NCBI RefSeq assembly: GCF_033568475.1
Contig: NC_133121.1
Coordinates: 5,270,001 to 5,334,000, forward strand
DNA: 64,000 bases
DNA from: Henckelia pumila
Lineage: Eukaryota > Streptophyta > Magnoliopsida > Lamiales > Gesneriaceae
Direction of reading: 5' to 3'
Shown here: positions 35,375 through 47,637 of the stretch, in pieces
Layout: each line of letters starts with the position of its first letter
How positions within the stretch are numbered: position 1 is the stretch's first letter
Position numbers and translations under genes: made by a program
Notes under the pieces: generated by a model
Seen by the model: the letters and a program-made list of their open reading frames with translations, nothing else
Told to the model about the DNA's origin: nothing
Database searches by the model: none

Positions 35375-35521
35375 CAACCGTTGCACGGGTCATATTCGTG
35401 TGACGGGTCTCTTATATGGGTTATCCATTAAAAAGTATTACATTTTATGTCAAAAGTATTACTTATTATTATAAATATGGATAGGGTTGACCCGTCTCAC
35501 GAATGAGACCGTTGCACAGGA
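35375..35521. mobile_element. MITE family C, copy 1 (GAGACGG...CCGTCTC type)
   Basis: The ends GTTGCACGGGTCATATTCGT and GAATGAGACCGTTGCACAGG face each other, and the middle (AAAAGTATTACTTATTATTA, GGGTTGACCCGTCTCACG) is typical of a very common plant MITE that carries 'GTGAGACGGTCTCAC'. Related sequence lies near 56226 and 56815. Confidence 0.55.
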
Positions 35522-37989
35522 GTGTTACTCAATAGTTATTACTCAAAAATCTACTTGGACCAAACCCAATTAAAGGCCGACTTCAATTATTTTTTGGTTC
35601 AAATATACAAAAGTCCAGGAGAGACTCAAGCACATAGTTATTATTCTCTGAGTAATCATGATTTTAGTGTCTTCGCCGAAAATCCTATCGACGCCTCTGA
35701 CTTGTGAAGATCATACAAGTGATCGTTGATACCCCGAACTCTGCAAGAGCAATCTTTCGAGTAAGAATATTTTCTAACATCGTCAAACCACTACCCACTA
35801 ACGAATTTTAGTGGTCGCGAACAAAATGAGAAAACATGGTTGAGCGGCTGAAAATTCTTATATATATATATGATCTAAATTCACTCCTGGACTTGTGATG
35901 TGCTTTAATAGATTCGAAAGGTTCTCTAATTCAAATAATAGTTTTTGTAATTACGATTTAAATTTTTTTTTGAATTTTTAATATAATTGAATGTTTATCC
36001 TCCAAAATAATAATAATGGAAATAATTTGTTAAAAAAAATAATAATAATGGAAATAATAGGAGATATTCTAGGATGAAAAGTAATCTTTTTTACATAAAA
36101 AATAAATTTTTTAAAATATATTTTACAAAATTAACCGTGAGTCGGTGTCATTAAACTTTTGCTAGATAAAATTAGCGTAGTCGGTTGGATGCTTAGAGTT
36201 TGACATGTATTTCTCTTGCACCGACGCGTATATTTCAAAATGCCAAGCTGTGCAACACGCTTTTCACTTAATAAATGCTTTATTATTATAAATACTTTTT
36301 TTTTTGTAGGATAACAAAAAGAGCCATTAATTGAGAAAATGATATACGAAGTATTTAAATTTGAACATCTCATGTGATATAACTATCTAAAGTTGGAGAT
36401 TTATCATATATTTTTCCAAATATTATTCTTTTCGAAAATTTAAGTTTACTCGACCCAAAATAATATTGATATAAACTCTTTCATCTTAATTATACAATAT
36501 GTTTCATTCCAGTTTTCAATAATATATAACTCAATTTATATTTTTTCCTGTTCTTTTACTGAGACATCCGTGTTATTGTTAACCGAGTTTAAGAAAGCAC
36601 ATAACTATTTTTTACATAAATTAAATGAGGATAAAATAAAAAATTTGATTATAAATTTTTTTTCCATTTTTTTTTTACTTTGCGTGGAAAAACAAATATG
36701 CACGTATACTTAGAACGGAATCGGAATATAGAATGCAATATTTTTGGCTTAAAAAAATTTCCCATTTCACACCTATAGGTGGCTCTAATAATTGATATTG
36801 ACCATATTCAAGCCATCTCAAAGTTGCTTAAATCATAGATCCAAAATAAGAAATAAAATGCAATAAATAATTGCATGTGCACCATACATATGTAATATGT
36901 TACGTTTCACATCAATTTTTTTTCCTTTCAAAGAAAGTTAACCACTTTCTAAGATACAATAATCATTTTATATGCTTCTCACATCAAATCATATTTGCCT
37001 TGCCAATAAAATATAGGGTAATTTTTTATTAATTTATTTTCAATATATTTTTTTTATATAAAAATGAAAATTATAAATATTATATACAGGGTTATAAAAA
37101 AACATTATATTATTAGATAGTTGTGAAAATTTTAAATTAAAAAGAACAACAATTCAAAATATGCTAAATGGAAGGGAAATGTCGGCTGAAACCCCAATTT
37201 ATAAGGGGGGAAGACTTACAAAATTCAAGTCGATAGATCATATTTAACCAAATTAATTTAACCGAAAGTTTATCCTGTAAAAAGGAACAAAATGGTCCCA
37301 AAGTTTTTATATCAAGATCAAAGTAAATGAAAAGCCTATATTAATTTTTTGATAACCCCTTTCATTTGAATCAAGGGGTTTTGTTTTAAATAGAAGATAT
37401 CAAACCAAAGTATGGAATTTTATTATAGTTATTATTATATTCCTATGTTTTCACGGGTATATCTACTCAAAATATCGTGACGGATTTATTATTATTATAT
37501 TTCCATTTTCAAAAAAAATTAAAATAAAATGAATTCTTGTATAATTTATTTGTTAATAACAGAAATCTAGTAAAGGGCATAATGCATTCAATGCACAACA
37601 CAAAGACAATAAATTGTATACTATATAAGATAAGAAATAGGGGCAATAGAGATAAAGGTGACTAGTGACAGCTTTATATCCCCTAATTCCAATTGCATTT
37701 CACACCTACTTGATACAATAAGTAAAAAAATTGTTACATGACGATATCATGAATTAATTTTAAAATAAAAATATTTTATTCAATCAAATTTATAAACAAA
37801 TATTATTTTTCATTTTAAAGATGTTGATTTTAAAAATAAATATATAATCGTCAATTGTTCTGTGTCACGAATAAAATTTTTTGAATTGACCGAGTTCTGG
37901 ACGAAGTTTTATGTTGGACTCATTTAAAAAAATGATGATAACAATGATGATAATAATAATCGAATTTAAAGAAAAAAAAAAGCAATATA
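35522..37989. other. Intergenic, no gene seen
   Basis: AT-rich DNA without a supported reading frame or RNA gene. Confidence 0.5.
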
Positions 37990-39294
37990 TTTTACAATTT
38001 GTTTATTTATTTCTTCGCTTTACCCCTTCATCTGCGCCATCACTCTGCATCACCTCTCATTTCTTTAATCCAAGCGTATGCATACATATGCATACACACG
38101 CTCTCACAGTGTGAGAATTTCACGGCATTCTTGTGGTCTCCTCTAATCCTCCATTTCTCCATTCTCTCAAGAAAGTAGAAAAGAAAAGAAAAGAAAAGAA
38201 AAGAAAAAAATTCTACAGCTACATTGAACGAAATAAGGGAAACCCACGAAAAGATCCAACCTTTATTGCTGTATCTCGAGCATTTCTTTCATGTATGTTT
38301 GTGTAATATTGTTACACACGGAGAGATAGCCACTTTAAATAATTGCACACATTTCTTGAAACCAAATCCGTTGATCTTAGTGGACCGCAGTGCGTGTTGT
38401 GAGCAGAAAATGGGTCAGTGATCCAAGTTCTTGTAGCTGAATTGGATTTGTGACGAGGATCCCAGCTGCTGCAGCTGATTCGTTTGTGGGTTCGTTCTTG
38501 CTAGCGTGAATCTTGAATCTGTTATTGTTTTGTGGCCCATGTTTGTTATATATTTTGCGTTAGATCTTGTTCTTTGGGTTGTGTTCAGATTGATTTCTTG
38601 ATTCAAGTTTGATGTGTGTTTGGGATCTGGGGTATTGATCAGTTAGCTGTTCTTCAAACAACATTGGTTTGATTTTCAGATGCTCAAGGGAGAAAAATGT
38701 AAATTTAGCTCTGGGATCTTTAGGCGGCAATATTAGAAGTAAATGCAGTCTGATTCCAAACAACCATCTTTTTCGTTTTTTTTTTATTTTATTTTATTTT
38801 ATTTTGTTTTGTTTTGTTTGTCATTTTTCATTTCTCCCATTTGTGATGATTTGATTTTGTGTGATCTGGCATTGTTTTCTCTTTTGTTTATCTTGTCTAT
38901 TAATATGATTCAATATATACCGACTTGCTTTAATGAGATCATACTTTCTGTCAGGAGTTATAGTCTCTTTTTATGGAGCATTTGAGTTATGCTAATCACA
39001 CTTAGATTGGTAATGTTTCATCTCAAGTGTGATCTGCCCCTAGTGATGAGTTTAAATCTTAGGAAAATATTATACAGATCACAGGCGATTCGTTTTTAAT
39101 CTTTTTCATTTCGTGTAGCAAAACTTTTCAGACTTGATCTATATAGGCATGTATACTTTCCTTGCTTGGACAGGCCTAGTGATTACTAATCTTGGAATTG
39201 TTATGAATACAAGATGGGATCCGATCTGATAATTTGTTTATGATACATACAGGTGTAGAATAAAATCGGGTGCTTGACGCGTGCAAGTTCCAGA
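37990..39294 (+). promoter_or_regulatory. Promoter and leader of the PMT gene
   Basis: CT-rich sequence with short tandem repeats (GAAAA)n at 38177-38206 and (TTTTA/TTTTG)n at 38783-38820 leads to the ATG at 39295. An intron in the leader is plausible because an AG acceptor (CATACAG) lies at about 39246-39252, but its donor could not be fixed. Confidence 0.4.
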
Positions 39295-42200
39295 ATGGCT
39301 TTAGGTAAATATTCTAGAGTTGATGGTCGAAAATCATCATCAGGCTACTGTTCGACAGTCACAATAGTAGTTTTTGTAGCCCTTTGCTTAGTTGGGGTAT
39401 GGATGATGACATCATCATCTGTCGTCCCTGTTCAGAACACCGATGTTTCAAAGGAGAACAAGAATGATGTGAAGACAAATGATATTGAAAGCAACATTGA
39501 TACTAGCACTGAGAGTAGTAATAATTCAGGTGATGATAGCGGGACAACTGATGCGGGAAAGTCGAAGCAGTTCGAGGACAATCCCGGTGATTTACCTGAT
39601 GATGCAACTAAAGGCGACACTAATGGGAGTTCAAATATTGAGGAAACGAATAACAGTCAGCCGAAAGATAGCGAAAAGATGATTGAGGAGAAGCAGGAAG
39701 ACAAACCGGAAGAGAAATCTGCCGATGAAACCAAGGAAGATAGTCGAGAAGATAACAAGGATGATGGATCGAATAAGGAGTCGGATAATGGGGATGAAGA
39801 AAATAAGGAATCTCAGATTGAGAACAAAGACTCTGAAGCAGGAGAGACCAATGAAAGTAATTCTGATGATAATGAGAAAAATTCTGATGAAAATTCAGGT
39901 GAGAACAACGATAAGGAAAAGGAAGGTGATCAAAAGAAAGGTGAATCAGATCAAGATTCCGTTGAGCAGAAGGATAAGCCAAGCGAGGTATTTCCATCAG
40001 GAGCTCAATCTGACCTTTTGAATGAATCAGCAACCCAAAATGGGTCATTTCCAACTCAGTCAACTGAGTCAAAGAATGAGAAAGAAGCTCAAAATTCATC
40101 TCAGCCCGAGAATCAAAATGGTTATAGTTGGAAACTGTGCAACACAACTGCTGGGACGGATTACATTCCATGCCTCGATAATTTGGCAGCCATCAGGAAA
40201 CTTCCATCAACTAAGCACTATGAACACAGGGAGAGGCACTGCCCCGAAAATCCTCCAACCTGCCTTGTTCCACTTCCTGAAGGATACCAACGCTCTATTG
40301 AGTGGCCAATTAGTCGAGAAAAGGTAGAGTGGCAAAGAGTTTGTATCGCTTCATGGTTTAGGTTCTGGTCATTCTTAATCTTATTTCGTTACTTCTTTTG
40401 ACAGATTTGGTACCATAACGTTCCTCATACCAAGCTCGCAGAAATTAAAGGACACCAGAATTGGGTTAAGTTTAGTGGTGACTACCTCACCTTCCCTGGT
40501 GGTGGCACTCAGTTCAAGCATGGTGCTCTTCATTACATCGACTTTATACAACAGGTAAGATGCTAAAAGTGTCCTGGATCTGACTTTTGTTTGGAACTTT
40601 GTTGACTGCAAAATTGTTAGTGTTATTCCATGGCCTTATTTCTTCTGTTATGTGAAGTTTTTAAATGATTAAATAAATATATCTGTGGCATATGTTTATT
40701 GTGTTCTGTGGTCCATGTGAAAAGGTAATTCAAGGACATTGTACCCTCTTAACCTACTGTGTCAAATTTGTTAAAATTAGTCATAGTATGACAGATGAAG
40801 TTCTAATTAGTATAAAGAAGTTGCCTTATTCTTGATTATTGATTGTTGTGTAGTCTGTTCGCGATATCGCATGGGGAAAACGTTCCCGAGTCATATTGGA
40901 TGTCGGATGTGGAGTTGCTAGCTTTGGGGGATATCTCTTCGAAAGGGATTCTCTGACCATGTCATTGGCTCCAAAAGACGAGCATGAAGCTCAGGTTCAA
41001 TTTGCACTTGAAAGAGGAATACCCGCTATCTCTGCTGTTATGGGTACAAAGAGGCTTCCGTACCCGGCGAATGTTTTTGACATTGTCCACTGTGCACGCT
41101 GTAGGGTCCCTTGGCATATCGAAGGTAATTTAGATATTCTTGCTACTTTGGTTTAAAAAGATTGGACTATTCCACAAGTGTTTGACTTAAAACTTGTAAG
41201 AGAAGCTTTACTTTGAGAATTGAAGAGCCTTTTGATTTCTCTGTGGATATCGTTACTTTTTTCCCTTTGGCATGTTACATGTTTAGGTGGTAAACTTCTC
41301 TTGGAGCTGAATCGTTTGCTAAGGCCTGGTGGTTTCTTTGTTTGGTCTGCAACTCCCATTTACCAAAAACTTCCTGAAGATGTAGAGATTTGGGAAGGTA
41401 CAGTCTATGATTCTCGTCCCTTGATGCTCATACGGTACATTGGTTCTTACATTTTTCATTTTTATGGTGATATTGACAGCCATGAAGAAAATGACAAATG
41501 CAATGTGCTGGGAAGAAGTTTCAATTACCAAAGATACAGTAAACGGAGTAGGAATTGCCGTGTATCGGAAGCCCATTTCAAATGAGTGCTATGAACGAAG
41601 GCCATCCAATGATCCTCCACTGTGCAAAGACTCTGATGATGCAAATGCTGCCTGGTATGTTCGAAGATCTTAATTCTTCTTGAAGGTTCTAATCATAAGC
41701 TTGCAACTGAAAACGAAGATGATACAATGCCATCATTAGAAAATCTTACCACACTGCACAAACTAGTAATATTTCATTGCTGTACAAACCTAAAATTTGT
41801 CAAGCCCTGTGCCCATACACTACCAAATGCACTTCACCCGCAAACTCCTCTGTATAGATTCATAAACCCTTTTATGCACTTCCCGCAATTTGATGATACA
41901 ATAATTTATCAATTACCATTCTGGCACACCGAAATCCTGGTATTCCTGCAAAAGAAAGTATACAAAATATGCTTCAGTAGCAAGTATGTCATGCTCTTTC
42001 TCGCTTTACAGCATGATTAATGAAAATCGCTCAAGAGTCCATTCATATATTTATAAACACCTATATGTACTATTCCTACAATATGATATAGGGAGAAGAG
42101 ATTAAAAAATAGCCGTTGGATTGTAAATCGCAAGTTTGATTTTAGTTTATCTCGATATGTTCAGGAATGTGCCTTTACAAGCTTGCATGCACAAAGTGCC

Positions 42201-43080
42201 TGTTGCTCCATCTGACCGTGGGTCTCAATGGCCAGAACAGTGGCCTGCTAGGGCGGAAAAACCACCTTACTGGTTGTTGAGTTCACAAGTTGGAGTTTAT
42301 GGAAAACCGGCTCCAGAAGACTTTACTGCAGATTTTGAACATTGGAAACGGGTCGTGAGCAAATCATATCAAAATGGACTTGGGATAAACTGGGCTACAG
42401 TTAGGAATGTCATGGACATGCGAGCCGTCTATGGAGGGTAAGTAAAAGTATCCACTTCTTGTCATTTTGTCGACCCCCTCGTAATCTTTTCAAACATATA
42501 AACTCATTCGATTTACTGCTGACATTTTCTTCAAACTAGCCATGGCTTGTACTAATCGATGGCCCATTTTCAGATTTGCTGCTGCTATGAAAGAAATGAA
42601 TTTGTGGGTCATGAACGTCGTCTCTGTAGATGCTCCCGATACACTACCAGTTATTTATGAACGAGGGCTGTTTGGAATTTATCACAATTGGTGTGAATCA
42701 TTCAGCACTTACCCAAGATCGTACGATCTTCTCCATGCAGATCATCTTTTCTCCAAGATCAAAAACAGGCACGTCTCACATTCCATATTTCCATTGATAT
42801 AATTTGAACTCTTTCTGTCCTCTTTACCTTTCTTCGTCTTGGACCCGACAGGTGTAACATCATGGCCTTGGTAGCTGAGGTTGATCGGATTTTGAGACCC
42901 GAAGGAAAGATTATAGTCCGAGACACAGTTGAGATCATTACTGAACTTGAGAACATTTTCAAGTCCATGCAGTGGAACATTCGCATGACGTATTCTAAAG
43001 ACAAAGAAGGATTATTGTGTTCCCAAAAGACCATGTGGCGTCCCAAAGAAGCGGAGACAGTTCAATATGCCATTGCTTAA
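39295..43080 (+). CDS. Probable methyltransferase, PMT24/25/26-like (DUF248), Golgi membrane
   Basis: Eight exons: 39295-40323, 40405-40554, 40854-41124, 41287-41397, 41480-41654, 42165-42437, 42574-42768 and 42852-43080. They join to 2433 nt (810 residues) with phase kept throughout. The start is the ATG of [13 protein letters not shown]. Residues 20-40 are a signal anchor. Residues about 48-275 are a very acidic, Asn/Ser/Glu-rich linker. Then comes the putative SAM-methyltransferase domain: [30 protein letters not shown] motif I in [13 protein letters not shown] (about 407-419), [25 protein letters not shown], and near the end [12 protein letters not shown] and [13 protein letters not shown]. 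This family is needed for pectin (homogalacturonan) synthesis or methylation in the Golgi; the activity of this subgroup is inferred, not proven. Intron 7 has a GC donor. N-terminus and linker place it with PMT24/25/26. Confidence 0.92.
42769..42851 (+). other. GC-AG intron in the PMT gene
   Basis: The exon ends AAAAACAG and the intron begins GCACGT; the acceptor is CCCGACAG at 42851. Only this pair keeps the conserved [16 protein letters not shown] junction in frame. The next GT (in CACGTC) would lead to a stop. Confidence 0.8.
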
Positions 43081-44373
43081 AGAACTAGAAAATACACGAG
43101 GTGAAATTCTTGAACTTTTGAGCCGCCAGCCATGGAGTTTTAGGTATTTTTTTTTCGTATGGACACGCATATACAGATGCGTAATAACCAGTATTCTTCC
43201 TATTGTTTTCGAGCAAATTCGTGTAGTAGTACTCCGCTTTAGTTTTTAGAGGTTTGCTTCATTGTGATGTTGTATTACTAGTAGATCATTATAGCCATTT
43301 ACACACACTTCAAAGTGTAAACACCTCCAGAAATCAAAACTGCTGAGATTCTTCTTTACAGATCTATCTTCCCATTTTGAATATATGCAAATCTTATCTC
43401 AAATACTTTAATGTATCAATCAATTTCTTGATGCTTGATTTGTTTGGCGCGGAGGAAGTTAAACTACGAGTGGAGCTGAAATAAATGTTGAAAATGATTT
43501 AAAGCTAGCTTAAAACTTGTGCATCTTATCACGAAACATATTCTATCAATTTGTATTATTTTTATATTAGTAAATGATTTTTTACGTACCATGATTTGTA
43601 AGCAACCAAAGATGAGACAAGTCTGGAACCTTGTATATGAGATAAATCGATCCTCTAAACAATGGAACCAAAAATGCGCACACATTTTGTCAAGTATGCT
43701 TTCAGAAAGAAATTTAAGTTCTATATCTGTGACTCATATTTGAAGAAAACAAGTTTTTTGAACTTTAAAACACAAACAAAATAAGCAACAATTTTTTTAT
43801 ACAACACAGGAGTGCGATAGTGTGGTAAATTTTTTTCGCTTTTACGTGAGTTTGAACGAGATTTATCTCAATTAATCATTACCCCACTTCGTCCAAATGG
43901 AATGACAAAAAATTATAAGCTATATTTTGGAAGTCTTGTAAAGATTTCTAAATTCTGATCTATCTAGTAGTAGTACTTTGTAGAACCTTAAGTGGCTCAC
44001 CCAAACATCAACAAACCAAGTTTAAATCTTAGTTTGAAGAGATTCTAAAACAAAGTTTTATTAGTTTCTAAATCCAAATGCGCATTCTTACTTTATAGAA
44101 ATGTCCTTATATTTCTTTATAAAAATGCTACATAAGTACACAGTATCATGATTTTTAGAGAAGATTTGCAAGGCACCTTGTGAAATTACTCCAACACCCT
44201 TCATGGATGAGAGCAAGTCAAGGGGACTCGTTGTTAGAAATGATGCAAGCCATTTACCTTGCTATTATTGTGCATATTTTCATGCTTCTCATGCCATTTA
44301 TCTCAACCCTTGTAATAAAGAAAAAAACCAAAAACTTGGAAAATTTATTTCAACCATCCTCTAAAAGCTAGAG
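43081..44373. other. Intergenic between PMT and NF-YB genes
   Basis: The first 350 bp are probably the PMT 3' UTR. CTTTATAAAAATG at about 44117-44129 is a possible TATA region for the NF-YB gene. No other gene is seen. Confidence 0.4.
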
Positions 44374-45057
44374 ATGAAAAGATCCAGGGAAAATGAATAT
44401 GAGAGCCCTCCAAATAGACCCTATAGAATCAACCAAGAAACCACAAATTCCAACACTCAAAACATCACCACTTTCCCCACCAATATCAGTAATAACAATG
44501 TTGCAAATGCCAACAAATCGCCAAGAGACACCAGCAACAACAACGACAACAACAACTGCAACAACAGTAACAAAGAACAAGACCGGTTCCTCCCGATAGC
44601 CAACGTAGGCCGAATCATGAAGAAAGTAATCCCCGGAAACGGTAAGATCTCCAAGGATGCCAAAGAAACCGTCCAAGAATGCGTCTCCGAGTTCATTAGC
44701 TTCGTCACCGGGGAGGCGTCGGAGAAATGCCAACGTGAGAAGAGAAAGACCATCAACGGGGACGATATTCTTTGGGCCATCATGACTCTCGGATTCGAAG
44801 ACTATGTAAATCCTCTAAAGCTATACCTCACAAAGTATAGGGAGATAGAAGGAGAGAAACTTAACGTGCCTAAACAACAACGTTTGGAACAACATGATCC
44901 GAAGCCAAATGTGGCCTATAATAGTGTGTATGGTTCCACAAATATGATGTCTCAACCTCCATTTGTGTCCAACGATCCTTCTTTTCCCCTCTCCTTCTCG
45001 CAAAATTCGATGCCGACGACGTTGCCGCAACAAGACAACATCGACGGCCCTTGGTAA
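44374..45057 (+). CDS. NF-YB transcription factor subunit, NF-YB7-like
   Basis: A single exon of 227 residues starting [11 protein letters not shown]. An Asn/Thr-rich N-terminus (about 20-66) precedes the histone-fold domain (about 68-160): [56 protein letters not shown]. This domain pairs with NF-YC, and the dimer joins NF-YA to bind CCAAT boxes in the nucleus. The GNGKIS stretch and the following [17 protein letters not shown] with VPKQQ are as in Arabidopsis NF-YB7, not LEC1. A Gln-rich, low-complexity C-terminus ends in DNIDGPW, resembling the NF-YB7 end (NIDSIHW). Assignment to the NF-YB7 subgroup is from memory of that protein. The gene appears complete and intronless, as many NF-YB genes are. 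Confidence 0.92.
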   Translation: MKRSRENEYESPPNRPYRINQETTNSNTQNITTFPTNISNNNVANANKSPRDTSNNNDNNNCNNSNKEQDRFLPIANVGRIMKKVIPGNGKISKDAKETVQECVSEFISFVTGEASEKCQREKRKTINGDDILWAIMTLGFEDYVNPLKLYLTKYREIEGEKLNVPKQQRLEQHDPKPNVAYNSVYGSTNMMSQPPFVSNDPSFPLSFSQNSMPTTLPQQDNIDGPW

Positions 45058-45530
45058 CTTTTCATGAGAACAACAATTTTGTGCTTTGATTTTTGTATTT
45101 TGTTGATATAGGATCGGAGAATATATATATCATATGTTTGATTCAATTAATACAATGTAGTAAATACAAGGATAGTATATATAGTTTTATTCATTTTTAT
45201 GTCATTTGTGTTGTGCACAACAAGCAATTGCTACCTCCTCGATCTTAACCAATATTCGAAACAGACGTATCATAATATAATTCTTTTTTAATTATAACTT
45301 ATTGGAATATTAAAATTTCGTGGTTAACGGATATCAGTTTTGTATATAATTAACTTTTAAAAGTTGTTTAAGATTCACCCAGACACCCACCCACCGTATT
45401 AATTAATGTATAAATTTTTTCAGAACCACCATTAATTTCTTATCGTGTGATCGAGATGATTATCTCTTATAACCCCTATCGCATCAAGATGATCATAAAC
45501 AAAAGTTAAATAATAGTATATATTAAGGTA
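45058..45530. other. NF-YB 3' flank, no gene seen
   Basis: The 3' UTR probably covers the first 100-150 bp; the rest is AT-rich DNA. Confidence 0.4.
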
Positions 45531-45882
45531 ACGTTTGATTTGAGTGATGAGATAATTAATAATACATAGATAAGTAATATAATGCAATAAAAAATAAATA
45601 AAAAATAATAGTTAAATATTTTATGATGTGATTGATAGATTATTATAATTTATTTGATTTGATTGATTAAATTTTATATAAAATGATAAATTATCCTTTG
45701 TCTTTTTAATAATAAATAAAATATGAATATTATTATTTATAAAAGGTAATATAGTAATTTAAATTCAATAATTTGATTGATGTAAGATAAATAATTAATG
45801 ATTTGATTGATGTAAAATATATAAATAATAGATGGATAAATATTATGAGAAGAAAAACGCGAGATTGGATAAGATACGTTTG
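45531..45882. mobile_element. MITE family A, copy 3 (inverted)
   Basis: The reverse complement shares the order of blocks with copy 2 (CATCAATCAAATCATTAATT, AAATTACTATATTACC). The ends are CGTTTGATTTGAGTGATGAG on the left and AAGATACGTTTG on the right. It abuts repeat family B. Confidence 0.65.
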
Positions 45883-46200
45883 AAAAAGATTATATTTTTG
45901 TAAAAATGATTAAATTTATATTATCAAAAAGTGAAGAAAAATCAGAAGTGGATAGTGTTTGAAAAAAAAAGTAAAAAACTAAAAATTAAAGTTGGATAGT
46001 GTTTGATAAATAAGTAATTATAAATATTTTTGCATTAAATTTTTTACTAGAATCATTTTTGAAAAATTAAAATCACCACATGAGTCATGAATAACTTTTG
46101 AGTTTCAATTAAGTTAAGCAGAAGTTGACGTATAACTTGGTTTTAATAACAATAATAATTTTTTTAGAGTCAAAATTTAATAATCATTTTTTTTATTGAT
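45878..46200. repeat. Dispersed repeat family B, copy 2
   Basis: Matches 33828-34160, including GATAGTGTTTGATAAA and TTTCAATTAAGTTAAGCA. Confidence 0.6.
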
Positions 46201-46575
46201 TACAGACCGTCCTAGCATTTTTCAGAACTTAAAAAATTGCATTGTTTTGTAGAGTATATATATCTAGGATTTTTCCATAAAGTTTAGGTGGTCACTAATT
46301 TGGATAGTTTTTATCATCTTTGATTGAAATTTGCTTGAATATTAATTATATTTATTTATTCAAAAATGTACTTTTCATGTAATCATGAATTTCATCAGGT
46401 CAACGTTATTTCTATGCTCAAAAGTGTTACGCCTCTCTAGAACTCATATAACTTTGAATTAATCACATGTTTTAATTCGTTATAATATATAATAACTATT
46501 AATAAGCTACAATATATAAATCACACAACAATTTTAATTGAATTAGTCATATTTAAAAAAAAAACGATGACAAAT

Positions 46576-47325
46576 ATGAAGCAGCTAGTAGCAAGATCTC
46601 ATTGTACAGTCACGTTTATATAGACTAGAGTTGGAGTGTGACAAATTAATTACAAATTTTTATCTCGAATACAATATATACTAGGAAATTACTATTTTTT
46701 TTAAAAATAAGTAAAAGAAAATTCGAGTTGTTAACTTGTTATCACATTATTGTTATCATGCACATTACTCCTATGTATCATGTATGCAATATCTATAATT
46801 TCCATGAAATTATGAATGTGTCAATATGAAGCCGCTAGTGGCAAGCAAGATATAATTGTGTAGCCCACGTTTACATGGGCTAAAGTTGGAACGTGACAAA
46901 TTAATTGCAAATTTTTACTTCGAATACAGTACTAGGAAATTACTATTTTTTTAAAAAATAAATAAAAGAAAATTCGAGTTGCAACCACTTACCACATTAC
47001 TCGAATGTATACAATATCTATCTTGACCACAGAGACATAGGCGAGTTGGTAAGGCTTGAGGTGACGTGGGAAAAAATTCCCCAGCGTTGCGGGTTCGATT
47101 CTCGTGTGGAGCATATTCCTCATTGAAATATTTGGGGATATGCTCTGGGGGTTGGACCATGTTGTTTCCTCCCTCAGGTCTCTGCCTACTCGTGCACATC
47201 CATCGATTTAACCCCGCATTAGCTAATGGGCCTCTGACTCATGTGGGATGGGGTCGAGGTCAACCCTTTTTTTTTTTAAGATACAATATCTATATTTTCC
47301 ATGAAACATGGGATGTGTCAATTAG
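46576..47325. repeat. Two-copy tandem duplication (about 250 bp unit), second copy split by a SINE
   Basis: Unit 1 runs 46576-46825 (TATGAAGCAGCTAGTAGCAAG...); unit 2 starts at 46826 (TATGAAGCCGCTAGTGGCAAG...) and continues after the SINE at 47281 (ATATTTTCCATGAAA...). Small differences show that the duplication is not recent. Confidence 0.85.
47022..47280 (+). mobile_element. tRNA-derived SINE, family 1, full length
   Basis: A 259-bp element with pol III A box (GGCGAGTTGGTAAGG) and B box (GCGGGTTCGATTC) near its head and a T-run tail, flanked by the 13-bp target duplication ATACAATATCTAT at 47009-47021 and 47281-47293. Plant Au-like SINEs have this design. A truncated copy lies at 21474-21688. 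Confidence 0.9.
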
Positions 47326-47590
47326 CAAAAGATACAAGAAGCTATGTGATTGAACCACGCAAGTTGCCTCCAATTGTTTTTACTTTTTATTTTTTAAGGA
47401 GAAACAAGAGATACACATTGTCGCCTAAATGTGTACACAAGAGATATATATCTTTGTGTGTGTACCGTGCCAATCATTGAGGTGACACTCAATTATTGAA
47501 CCTATAATGCATCACGTCCAATAGATGAGTGTACTGCCACATCATTGATGGACACAGAGATGAACACGGTGGGTGCATGAACAACATATC

Positions 47591-47595
<5 letters not shown>

Positions 47596-47634
<39 letters not shown>
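47596..47634. repeat. (AT)n microsatellite
   Basis: About 19 AT repeats. Confidence 0.95.

Positions 47635-47637
<3 letters not shown>

Noticed and set aside
39274-39294. A start of the PMT protein seven residues upstream
   Set aside because: The codon is [14 protein letters not shown] at 39295 matches the known family N-terminus.
39432-40171. Long frames on both strands over PMT exon 1
   Set aside because: Shadows of the biased acidic linker codons; no family resemblance.
42772-42851. A normal GT donor for PMT intron 7
   Set aside because: Using GT in CACGTC gives a stop right after the junction and loses the conserved Arg-Cys-Asn sequence.
47040-47100. A tRNA gene suggested by A and B box sequences
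   Set aside because: The match is only partial, continues into a SINE body and T-tail, and has a target duplication.
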